From JAUICS01 sp964384335 (lineage in GTDB: Bacteria > Pseudomonadota > Alphaproteobacteria > Micavibrionales > Micavibrionaceae): a DNA stretch of 64,000 bases. A model generated the notes under the pieces. That model was not told the DNA's origin. It saw nothing but the letters and a program-made list of their open reading frames with translations, and ran no database searches. The first letter of the stretch is position 1; every line of letters starts with the position of its first letter. A program made the position numbers and the translations under genes. Below are positions 36,001-43,997 of this stretch, in pieces. The stretch is taken from NCBI GenBank assembly GCA_964384335.1, contig CAYLKN010000008.1:1-64000 (forward strand), given 5' to 3'.

Positions 36001-37056
36001 TTACGCCAGCCTTTTTTTAAGAAGGCTTTGTACCGTATCGGCCTTGAAAATTATCGCGGTGTGGCAGGCCAGCAAAGCGAGCCAGACATATGTATACGGC
36101 CAGACGGGCATATCAAAGCAGTGGAGCGTCCATCCGATGAAACCGTAAACCACATTGATAAAAAGTATTATGCTTACTGTCATTGAAACACTTAATCCCG
36201 CATCTTTCAGAATATAATGCATGTGCAACCTGTCGGCATCAAAGGGATGCCTTTTTTCGGACAATCTTTTGGTAAAAAGTGCAAAGGCATCCATAACAGG
36301 AAAAGCAAGCACCCAGGCTATTGCCATCGGTTTTATGGCAGCATCAGTTTCGAATTCCGGTTTGGCCGCATTAATACATATCCAGCATAGGGTCATACCA
36401 ATTGCCAGCGAGCCTGAGTCGCCAATGAAGACACTTGCCTTTTCATTGAAGGGGTGGCGCATGTTGAATACAAGAAAGCCCGCCAGTGCCGCCAGAAACG
36501 AAAGTAACAGGATGTTGTGGCTGAACGCCTCCCCGGTAAGAATTGCAGTGGCTGTTAGAATTACCAGACCGATACCACCGGACAGACCGTCAAGACCATC
36601 GATCATGTTCATGGCGTTAATCAGAAGTACGGCGCAGAAAATAAAAAATGGCAGGGCAAAATAACCCAGATTAAATTCCCCAAATCCGAACATATTGCCA
36701 AGGTCCTGCACATAAGCGCCGCCGGGAACGACAACAAGAAAAGCCGCCAGAATCTGAATGCCGAATCTCAGTATGGCAGGAATATGGGTTCTGTCGTCCA
36801 CCGCGCCTGTAAAAAGAAGGAGTGTCAGGGCCATTATAAAGGCAAGGTTATCCTCAAACGCATAGCCGAAACCAAGGGCGGTGAGGACCGCAACAGGGAC
36901 AAGAACAAGTCCTCCGATCGGTGGTACCGGATTTTTATGGGTTTTCCTTCCTCCGGGTTTATCGACGAAACCGAGCTTAACGGACGGTTTTCGAAAAAAA
37001 TATATGAGAAAAGATGTAAGGATGAAAGATATGCAGACAGGAAGAAAAACAGTCAT
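36001..37056 (-). CDS. Undecaprenyl-phosphate N-acetylhexosamine-1-phosphate transferase (WecA/MraY family)
   Basis: 351 residues, about ten membrane helices. Family motifs: HKNPVPPIGGL, the AVDDRTHIP Asp pair, NAMNMIDGLDGLSGG, IGDSGSLAIG, and a terminal DADRLHMHYILKD in place of the HIHH motif. These favour WecA/WbpL-type GlcNAc-1-P or related transferase over MraY. It would load a sugar phosphate on undecaprenyl phosphate for O-antigen or another surface glycan. Downstream of mnmC on the same strand with a 94-base gap. Confidence 0.88.
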   Translation of the reverse strand: MTVFLPVCISFILTSFLIYFFRKPSVKLGFVDKPGGRKTHKNPVPPIGGLVLVPVAVLTALGFGYAFEDNLAFIMALTLLLFTGAVDDRTHIPAILRFGIQILAAFLVVVPGGAYVQDLGNMFGFGEFNLGYFALPFFIFCAVLLINAMNMIDGLDGLSGGIGLVILTATAILTGEAFSHNILLLSFLAALAGFLVFNMRHPFNEKASVFIGDSGSLAIGMTLCWICINAAKPEFETDAAIKPMAIAWVLAFPVMDAFALFTKRLSEKRHPFDADRLHMHYILKDAGLSVSMTVSIILFINVVYGFIGWTLHCFDMPVWPYTYVWLALLACHTAIIFKADTVQSLLKKRLA

Positions 37057-37150
37057 ATTTTTTTATACAGCAGTATTCGGTAATTTGAAACAATGTTTCA
37101 AGGAATTTGGATTTTACGATGCTGGCTCATTGATGCTGGCTCAGTACCGA

Positions 37151-38935
37151 TCAGCCTTTGCACCTGTATCGATCCGGTCTGAGCAAAGTTAATAAAGACA
37201 GGGAGGTCGTGCCGTAATCTTCTGTCAGGTAATCTGCAATGACTTCCCCGCCTAAGGCCGCACCCATAAGGCCGTGCGAACCAAAACCGGTACATATAAA
37301 AAGCCCTTCCCGTTCTTCATCCGGGCCGATGCAGGGCAGCCTGTCCGGCGTGGTCACTCTGTAAGATGACCAGTGATGGCTGACCAGCGCCGGATTAACT
37401 TTTTTTCCAAAAAAATTCTCAAATCTGTAGACATTTTCCATTGAACAGGGGGAAGGAACAGTTTTTGTGTGCCTGTAAAAACTTGCGCCAAGCTGGGCAA
37501 AACCATTAACCGGCGGACAGACATGTCCGCCGTAGATAATGTTACTTTTCAATTTTTCAAACGGCCCCCCGTTTTTTAAAAAGGTTATATGACCGGCCAA
37601 AGGCTGGAGACAATCTGATGAGAGGCCGGGGTAAAGCCGGGCGGCATCCAGCGCGTTTGAAAGAATAATAGCTGAGGCTTCAGTGACCGTTTTCCCCGTA
37701 TCATCAATCATTCTCCAGACATCCCCCTTTTTCAGGATTTGGGTAATATTGTGCCCGAAACGGTGATTGCCGTGATTACCCAGAAGGGCGGTGACAAGTT
37801 TTTGCGGGCTGAGCATAAACGCATCCGGAAACCACATTGCGATATTTTTCAGATCAATCCCTGCCAGTTCAGAGGCCGTGCCCGCACTAACCATACGCAT
37901 TGTTTCACAATGCCATCCCATATTTTTTAAAGCTTTTCCAAAACGTACAGCCTTTTTATCGTCAATACATAAATGCAGGGCGCCGCAAGCCCTGAACCCG
38001 ATATCGTGTTCCCTGGCCAGATTTTTATATATCCGGTGCGCCAGTGCAAAAGCAGTTGAAAAATACTCGGCCTGCCCGCCTCTTTGCGCAAAGGGGCGGG
38101 GATTGACCATTCCGGAAGGATTGCCCGAAGACCCTCCGGGCGGGCAGGGTGATGAGTCAATCAGGAGAGGATTTATACCCCGTTTTTTTAAGGCATGAGC
38201 CGTCATGGTTCCCGCCAGTCCGGCCCCTAAAATTGCCACGCTTTCCGGATGTTTGATGCGGGATGTTGAAACCCGGCGTAACGGATCTTCGTAAAATCCC
38301 TGCAGCATTTCTCTTTTTTTTGCGTACCCTTTTGTTTTTTCTACATGAAAACCTGCCTGCGCCAGGCTGCGGCGGACATGCCCGGCTGCCGTATAAGTGG
38401 CAAACGTCGTGCCGGGCGTACTGAGCGAGGCCATATGACTGAATATTTCTTCGTGCCACATCTCCGGATTGAGAGCGGGCGTGAAACCGTCAAGATACCA
38501 GCAGTCAATCGGGCCGGAAAGTTTTGGCAAAGCCTCACGCACATCATCAAAAACAAGCGTCAGGGTTATTTTTCCTGAAAAATCGATCCGGTGAAATCCG
38601 GCTATACGCAGAGGGTAATGTCTTATAAGCGGCCTGGTTTTATCCCCGAACAGAGGATCCAGAACTTTCCGGATCGTATGAATGTCCAGAGGATATTTCT
38701 CAATACTGATGTAATGCAGCCCGCAGTTCCGGGGTGATGTTTTTTCAAACAGATCTGCGGTTGCCATGAAATTAAGACCGGTTCCGAAACCCAGCTCACA
38801 AATTGAAAACCGTTCCCTTTTTTGCCATTTATCAGGAAGAGTGTTGCCTTTCAGAAAGACATGTTCCGTTTCACCCAGGCCGTTTTGCCTCGAATGGTAA
38901 ACGTCTTCAAAACGTTTGGAATAAAGAGTTTGCAA
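37151..38935 (-). CDS. mnmC: Bifunctional tRNA mnm5s2U biosynthesis protein MnmC
   Basis: 594 residues. N-terminal methyltransferase (CELGFGTGLNFMATADLF, WYLDGFTPALNPEMW) and C-terminal FAD-dependent oxidase (VAILGAGLAGTMTAHALKKRG, PDRLPCIGPDEE, GFGSHGLMGAALGGEVIA). Together they convert cmnm5 to nm5 and then mnm5 at tRNA wobble U34. The start is given as TTG at 38935, where homology begins; the usual N-terminus has some 15 more residues, so the true start may lie slightly upstream with another rare codon. Confidence 0.92.
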   Translation of the reverse strand: MQTLYSKRFEDVYHSRQNGLGETEHVFLKGNTLPDKWQKRERFSICELGFGTGLNFMATADLFEKTSPRNCGLHYISIEKYPLDIHTIRKVLDPLFGDKTRPLIRHYPLRIAGFHRIDFSGKITLTLVFDDVREALPKLSGPIDCWYLDGFTPALNPEMWHEEIFSHMASLSTPGTTFATYTAAGHVRRSLAQAGFHVEKTKGYAKKREMLQGFYEDPLRRVSTSRIKHPESVAILGAGLAGTMTAHALKKRGINPLLIDSSPCPPGGSSGNPSGMVNPRPFAQRGGQAEYFSTAFALAHRIYKNLAREHDIGFRACGALHLCIDDKKAVRFGKALKNMGWHCETMRMVSAGTASELAGIDLKNIAMWFPDAFMLSPQKLVTALLGNHGNHRFGHNITQILKKGDVWRMIDDTGKTVTEASAIILSNALDAARLYPGLSSDCLQPLAGHITFLKNGGPFEKLKSNIIYGGHVCPPVNGFAQLGASFYRHTKTVPSPCSMENVYRFENFFGKKVNPALVSHHWSSYRVTTPDRLPCIGPDEEREGLFICTGFGSHGLMGAALGGEVIADYLTEDYGTTSLSLLTLLRPDRYRCKG

Positions 38936-38994
38936 TATTTAAAACCATATCTTAAGTTTTCTAAAATATAATCGGTTAGTCAGGGATTTCCAGC

Positions 38995-41064
38995 ATGTCG
39001 AAACAAAACTCCTCCCAGAATAATAATATATTGCTTCAGCCGCGGAAAACGCCGAATGGGGTTCCGCCTTTCGGGCAGATTGAGCTGGATGATTTCATCC
39101 CTGCAATCGAAAAAGCAATAGAGATTGCCAAACAACGTATTGAAGAGATTAAAAACAATCCAGAGGAACCGGATTTTGAAAATACAATTGTGGCACTCGA
39201 GATATGCGACGAGGAAGCCTCGGAGATTGCTTCGGTTTTCTCTAACCAGCTTTACGCGGTTGGGGGTGAGCTTCATACTCTCACGGAAACGATAAACCCT
39301 CTTTTATCAAGGTTTTCATCTGATATTGCACTGGACGCCGATATTTTCCGGAAAGTTAAGGCGGTTTATGATAAAAAAGATACTCTAGATTTAACAATTG
39401 AACAAAGAACTCTGCTTCAGGAAACCTATGACGGTTTTGTCCGAAGCGGGGCAAACCTTCCGCAGGATAAAAAAGACAGGCTGCGGGAAATTTCCGAACG
39501 TCTCTCCGTCCTTGGACCGAATTTTATGAACAATCTGAACCAGTCCTCGGAGAAATTTCAGCTGGTTCTGGAAAAAGGTGATCTCGAAGGTCTGCCGGAC
39601 ACGCTTATCGACACTGCGGCTCATGCCGCAGATGAAGAGGGAATTAAAGGAAAATATCTTTTTACCCTGAATATCCCGGTTTATCTTCCTTTCATGCAGT
39701 ATTCAAAACGGCGCGATTTACGTGAAAAATACTGGAGAGCCTTTTCAAACCGGGGTTTCGGGGATGAGTACGATAATCGGGAAAACGTTCTTGAAATGAT
39801 CAGATTAAGACATGAGAAAGCGAATCTTCTCGGGTACGACACTCTTGCCGATCTGATCCTCGAAAAACGTATGGTTGAAAACCGCGTTAACGTTCATGCC
39901 TTTATTGATAAGCTGAAAAAATATTACAAGCCTTCGGCGAGAAACGATCTTGAAAGACTGCGCGAATTTGCGGAAAAAGAAGACGGTTTAAATGACCTGA
40001 AGCAGTGGGATATTCCGTATTACACTGAAAAACTGCGAGAAACGCTTTTTGATTTTACATCTGAGGAGCTCAGACCCTATTTTTCTGTTGAAAACGTAAT
40101 GAAGGGCGTTTTTGAACATTTTGAAAGATTGTTCAATCTCGGTTTTAAGGAAAATACGGAGTACTCTGTCTGGCACGATGACGTAAAGGCTTATGATGTA
40201 TTTGAAAACGATACTGTTCGTTTTATGGGGACGCTTTACGTCGATCTCTTTCCACGGAAAGGCAAACGAGAAGGGGCATGGAAGACAACATACCGGAATC
40301 AGGGTCTGTTTAAGGGGAAGTCTGAAAGGCCGATTGTCGCTATCGTCTGCAACTTTACAAAACCTTCGGCTGAAAAACCGTCACTTCTGACACACGATGA
40401 GGTTCTGACACTATTCCATGAAATGGGACATGCAACGCACGCCCTCCTTTCCGATGTCACATACCAGTCGCTTTCCGGTACTAATGTCAAATGGGATTTT
40501 GTGGAACTGCCTTCCCAGCTCCAGGAAAACTGGTGCTATGAGAAAGAGACGCTGGATACATTTGCCCGCCATTACCAGACTGACGCACCTTTGCCGCCGG
40601 AACTTCTTGAGAAATTGCAGAAATCCAGAAATTTTATGGCCGGATGGCGCGGATTGCGGCAGACCTGTATTACAACGCTGGATATGGCCTGGCATACGGT
40701 CGATCCGCAATCGGTTACCTCCGTTGAAGAGTTTGAGGACGAGGCGATTAAAGATGTTACTCTCTTTCAAAGGGAAGGCGGGCCCATTTCAACATCATTC
40801 TATCACGTTTTCGCAGGCGGATATGCATCCGGCTACTACAGTTACAAATGGGCGGAGGTTCTGGATGCCGATGCTTTTGAAGCTTTCACTGAAAAGGGGC
40901 TTTACGACCGGGAAACGTCCGGACGGTTCAAGTCGGAAATTTTAAGCAAGGGTGGTAGCCAGCAACCGGCCACACTTTATAAACGCTTTCGCGGCCGTGA
41001 CCCCGACCCTGAGGCTCTTTTCAGAAGAGAGGATTTGAAGGGCCCGGATCAAAAAGCTGCTTAA
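38995..41064 (+). CDS. M3 family oligopeptidase (oligopeptidase A / Dcp type)
   Basis: 689 residues, normal for the family. Zinc motif HEMGH (475-479) with the third ligand Glu expected in FVELPSQLQENW. N-terminal FDDFIPAIEKAIE-type helices and GVPPFGQIELDDF match OpdA/Dcp. The ending DPDPEALFRREDL is typical of Dcp/OpdA C-termini. It degrades short peptides, including cleaved signal peptides, in the cytosol. No signal sequence, which favours oligopeptidase A over a periplasmic form. A 14-base palindrome follows the stop. Confidence 0.93.
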   Translation: MSKQNSSQNNNILLQPRKTPNGVPPFGQIELDDFIPAIEKAIEIAKQRIEEIKNNPEEPDFENTIVALEICDEEASEIASVFSNQLYAVGGELHTLTETINPLLSRFSSDIALDADIFRKVKAVYDKKDTLDLTIEQRTLLQETYDGFVRSGANLPQDKKDRLREISERLSVLGPNFMNNLNQSSEKFQLVLEKGDLEGLPDTLIDTAAHAADEEGIKGKYLFTLNIPVYLPFMQYSKRRDLREKYWRAFSNRGFGDEYDNRENVLEMIRLRHEKANLLGYDTLADLILEKRMVENRVNVHAFIDKLKKYYKPSARNDLERLREFAEKEDGLNDLKQWDIPYYTEKLRETLFDFTSEELRPYFSVENVMKGVFEHFERLFNLGFKENTEYSVWHDDVKAYDVFENDTVRFMGTLYVDLFPRKGKREGAWKTTYRNQGLFKGKSERPIVAIVCNFTKPSAEKPSLLTHDEVLTLFHEMGHATHALLSDVTYQSLSGTNVKWDFVELPSQLQENWCYEKETLDTFARHYQTDAPLPPELLEKLQKSRNFMAGWRGLRQTCITTLDMAWHTVDPQSVTSVEEFEDEAIKDVTLFQREGGPISTSFYHVFAGGYASGYYSYKWAEVLDADAFEAFTEKGLYDRETSGRFKSEILSKGGSQQPATLYKRFRGRDPDPEALFRREDLKGPDQKAA

Positions 41065-41065
41065 A

Positions 41066-41079
41066 CGCACGATCGTGCG
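41066..41079. repeat. 14-base perfect palindrome between convergent genes
   Basis: CGCACGATCGTGCG lies one base after the M3 peptidase stop and 15 bases before the end of the convergent patatin gene. There is no flanking T tract. It may be a protein-binding site or part of a shared terminator. Confidence 0.5.
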
Positions 41080-41094
41080 GTCTGCCGAAGGCCT

Positions 41095-42207
41095 CTAACC
41101 GGCTTTTTTCTTATGCGCCTGCGGCTGTTTCCGGTCTTTGTTTAAGGAACGGCTGCTTTTGAGCAAATAATCCTCCTCAATATCAACAGTCGTTTTGTTG
41201 CCTATTGCGTCGAAGTTTTGCGATAGCCAGTCTTTTGTCTCGGTATACCCAAGATTATGGAGGTATTTCATGAAAGGCCAGCTTGTGTCGAACTTACTGG
41301 CCACGGAAAGATCACACATCAGATTGTCCGTGCGTATGGCGTGAAGAAGAACATCTTTATAATGATTTTTGTACTCGTCTTTGAGCATATCATCTTCAAT
41401 AAGTCTTTTTACAAACATTATCGCACGCAGCTCTTTTAACAGAGAGGCGTTGAAAGTAATTTCATTCAGACGGTTCTGAATATCATATGCTTTTTTCGGG
41501 ACTTCCCCGCGGGTGATCGGATTTATGTGCACGATCATAATGTCCCGGCTTTCGGTTTCATAGAAAAGCGGATAAAGGGAAGGATTACCCATGTAACCGC
41601 CATCCCAATAGTGTTCACCATCGATTTCAACGGCCTGGAAAAGAAACGGAAGGGCCGCAGAAGCCATTAAAACATCGGTTGTTACTTCCTTGTTTCTGAA
41701 AATCTTTGCAGTATTTGTCTTTACGTTTGTGGCGCTTATAAAAAGCTTGAGGCAGTCGCAGGCATGAACGGTTTCGAAATCCACCGCTTCTTCTACAATT
41801 GTGCGTAACGGGTTAATGTCGAATGGATTGAATTCATAAGGTGAAACTGTCCTGCTTAAAGCATCAAATGCGGCAAAGGAAAGCGACTGATCAAGAGCCC
41901 AGCTCTCCATAACAGGATTGAGTGCCATCATCATTTCCAAAGGAGTCCGCTTAACCGGGCTGAATATCGATCCAGCCCGGGATATGGTCCACCAGAAATC
42001 GTGAAGCGTTTCCCGTGCCTTTTCGTCACCCCCCAATGCCTTGCCTTGCGCCAGCACCGCTGCGTTCATTGCCCCTGCGGAGGTTGCCGTTATTCCTTCA
42101 ATATCTATACGGTTGTCTTCAAGAAATGCGTCCAGAACGCCCCAGGTAAAAGCCCCGTGGGCACCGCCACCCTGCAGGGCAAGGTTAATGGATTTCTTAT
42201 TACTCAT
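41095..42207 (-). CDS. Patatin-like phospholipase
   Basis: 370 residues. Oxyanion loop LQGGGAHGAF, nucleophile Ser43 in ATSAGAMN and catalytic Asp202 in DGGYMGNP form the patatin dyad. The C-terminal 170 residues match the extended RssA/DUF3734-like group common in alphaproteobacteria. Patatins hydrolyse acyl chains from phospholipids. The gene follows the icmD-like gene on the same strand by 62 bases with a dyad between them, so it may or may not belong to the secretion operon. No export signal at the N-terminus. Confidence 0.9.
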   Translation of the reverse strand: MSNKKSINLALQGGGAHGAFTWGVLDAFLEDNRIDIEGITATSAGAMNAAVLAQGKALGGDEKARETLHDFWWTISRAGSIFSPVKRTPLEMMMALNPVMESWALDQSLSFAAFDALSRTVSPYEFNPFDINPLRTIVEEAVDFETVHACDCLKLFISATNVKTNTAKIFRNKEVTTDVLMASAALPFLFQAVEIDGEHYWDGGYMGNPSLYPLFYETESRDIMIVHINPITRGEVPKKAYDIQNRLNEITFNASLLKELRAIMFVKRLIEDDMLKDEYKNHYKDVLLHAIRTDNLMCDLSVASKFDTSWPFMKYLHNLGYTETKDWLSQNFDAIGNKTTVDIEEDYLLKSSRSLNKDRKQPQAHKKKAG

Positions 42208-42244
42208 ATACGCATTGTGAAGTGTTTGTGCGCATATGCAAGAT

Positions 42245-42260
42245 GTATTGGACCCAATAC
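42245..42260. promoter_or_regulatory. Inverted repeat upstream of patatin gene
   Basis: GTATTGGACCCAATAC is a perfect 7-bp inverted repeat with a 2-base centre. It sits 38 bases upstream of the patatin start in the icmD-patatin gap. A loop of two is too tight for a good hairpin, so an operator is more likely than a terminator. No regulator gene is adjacent. Confidence 0.4.
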
Positions 42261-42269
42261 CGTTTAATT

Positions 42270-42656
42270 TTACCCTGTCTGGAATCTTACGGCGTTGAGT
42301 TCAGGCGTCTGAACGTTTCCTCCCGTCCCGATCAGGCTTAACATGGCCTCGTAGATCAGAGGCAATGCAAATAAACCGCCGCCGGCCGCGAGTTTGATGG
42401 CCCCGTTTTTCAGCTCTTTCTTGTTCGGATCCTCAACGTGTTCCTTGATCTCTATAATGCCAAGCACACCAAGAAGTATACCGATAAGATAGGCAATACC
42501 GCTTAACAGTGCCGGCATGTCGGAAATGTTGGTAATGATATTTTCCGCTATCCGATTGAAGTTCCCCTGGTTTTGTCCGGCATGTGCAGGACTGCTGATT
42601 ACTCCTGCTGTTACGGCCGCTGCAAAGCCTGTAAGTATACGATTTAAAGACTGCAT
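42270..42656 (-). CDS. icmD: IcmD/DotP-like type IVB secretion membrane protein
   Basis: 128 residues with signal peptide (ILTGFAAAVTAGVISSPAHA), then NIITNISDMPALLSGIAYL and two hydrophobic segments (SGIAYLIGILLGVLGIIEI; LAAGGGLFALPLIYEAMLSL). Size, layout and place after the IcmC-like gene match Legionella IcmD/DotP. It is an inner-membrane part of the type IVB system with no known catalysis. AGGAAAGG lies upstream of the ATG. The motif EDPNKKELKNGAIK parallels one in the IcmC-like neighbour, showing common ancestry. Confidence 0.75.
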   Translation of the reverse strand: MQSLNRILTGFAAAVTAGVISSPAHAGQNQGNFNRIAENIITNISDMPALLSGIAYLIGILLGVLGIIEIKEHVEDPNKKELKNGAIKLAAGGGLFALPLIYEAMLSLIGTGGNVQTPELNAVRFQTG

Positions 42657-42745
42657 TTTTATCCTTTCCTGTTTAAATTATAATTAATCTTTGCATATTT
42701 CTTTCAGGTGAAGCAAATTTTGCCAAAATTAAATGCGTATACGCC

Positions 42746-43750
42746 CTAATTAAACAGAACGCCGTAACTTGTGATGCCCAGGGTTTCCTGAACGGCATTC
42801 ATGACAGGGCCAAGATTAACCGCAAGGGCACCTCCAATAATATGGGTAAGGGCCGCCATTAGTGACGCCTCCTTTCCTCCGCCTCCGTCCGTGACATCTC
42901 TTAAAATGAACCACCCTCTGATAAAGCTGATCCAGCCCACAATGAACATAAAGGCGACCACTGCACTGATAACGCCGTGAATGCGGCTGATTTCCTCATC
43001 ATTAAGTCCCGCGCGCGGTTGCAGGGATGGTGTCGTTCTGACAACATTTTCCTCAAAATAGGACGTGGTAAAAGCACCCATAATCGGATCGAGCGCAAAC
43101 AAAGCGCCTGCCACAACAAATGTCATGACTGTACCAAATCCCAGGGGCCCCTGAGGGCCGTCCCTTTCTGTTTTCAGCAACCTGAAAATTCCGACAATAA
43201 CAAGGATAATACCGGCAAGGTAACCAAAACCCCCGAGAAGGAAAAAGACATTGTCCCAGATATCACCGACAAAGCGCACCATAATATTGTCAAGGCCTTC
43301 GCCTGGTGTTTCCGTGCCGGCGAAACCGGATGCCTCCGCATTCGGTATGCCGCTATCCCCGCTCATCATGGTATATGCAGCCTCGGCAACGGTTGGAAGA
43401 GCGAACAATCCTCCTGCAATCAGGATTGTTTTCATCGGATCAAACAAAGTTGTGTTTTTAGGATCTTCAACGTAGCTTTTGATTTTAAAGACAGTAACCG
43501 CACCGAAATAAATACCCGCGAGATAGCAAAAACCGGCAAATAAAGCCGGCAAATCCGAAGCGTTAACAACAATGTTGCAAATTACGGACCCGACAGTCTG
43601 ATTCGCTACATTGCCTGTACCGGCTTCCACCGCGCCTCCGCAATCCTGTGCAAACGCATCCGGAATGAACGAGAGGATAGATATCAGTGAAGCACTTAAA
43701 AATAAGAATGCCTTTTTAAATGTTTGTTTATAAAGCATTTTAATTTGCAT
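42746..43750 (-). CDS. icmC: IcmC/DotE-like protein with duplicated module
   Basis: About 334 residues: signal peptide (FLFLSASLISILSFIPDAFAQ) and two copies of an IcmC/IcmD-like two-helix module. The first has ASDLPALFAGFCYLAGIYFGAV and ILIAGGLFALPTVAEA; the second has LLGGFGYLAGIILVIVGI and VVAGALFALDPIMGAF. A fifth and sixth hydrophobic segment lie near the C-terminus (VVAFMFIVGWISFIRGWF). Legionella IcmC is about 195 residues, so this is larger. The start is uncertain (43750 or 43738); an extension to 43822 lacks a proper signal peptide. Confidence 0.75.
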   Translation of the reverse strand: MQIKMLYKQTFKKAFLFLSASLISILSFIPDAFAQDCGGAVEAGTGNVANQTVGSVICNIVVNASDLPALFAGFCYLAGIYFGAVTVFKIKSYVEDPKNTTLFDPMKTILIAGGLFALPTVAEAAYTMMSGDSGIPNAEASGFAGTETPGEGLDNIMVRFVGDIWDNVFFLLGGFGYLAGIILVIVGIFRLLKTERDGPQGPLGFGTVMTFVVAGALFALDPIMGAFTTSYFEENVVRTTPSLQPRAGLNDEEISRIHGVISAVVAFMFIVGWISFIRGWFILRDVTDGGGGKEASLMAALTHIIGGALAVNLGPVMNAVQETLGITSYGVLFN

Positions 43751-43877
43751 AAATGAAACCGGGGTTAAAAACCTTACTTTCTGCTTACATACCCTAAAGG
43801 GTGCGCAATATTCTGCACACACATTAATATTTAAGCATTACAGGTTAAGAATTTGCAAATTTAGGCTCAGAAAATAT

Positions 43878-43997
43878 TTAGTACATACCGGGCCCAGACG
43901 GTCCCACGAGGAAGAAAAATGTACTGCACCCGATTATAAAGACGATCATCAGAATAAATTTAAAACTATTGCGTAATCCGGCCAGACGATCCGACAA
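43878..43997 (-). CDS. Small single-TM protein between icmG and icmC homologs
   Basis: A 39-residue open frame too short for routine calling. It starts at TTG (43997), overlaps the 3' end of the icmG-like gene by 32 bases in another frame, and ends TAA at 43878. It begins MSDRLAGLRNSF and has one hydrophobic helix, FILMIVFIIGCSTFFFLVG, then PSGPGMY. The composition (Arg-rich start, one strong helix) looks like a real small inner-membrane protein. The TTG start and weak ribosome binding site lower confidence. Confidence 0.45.
   Translation of the reverse strand: MSDRLAGLRNSFKFILMIVFIIGCSTFFFLVGPSGPGMY

Noticed and set aside
43751..43822. Upstream extension of the IcmC-like protein
   Set aside because: It would place 24 Cys/Lys-rich residues before the signal peptide and has no ribosome binding site.
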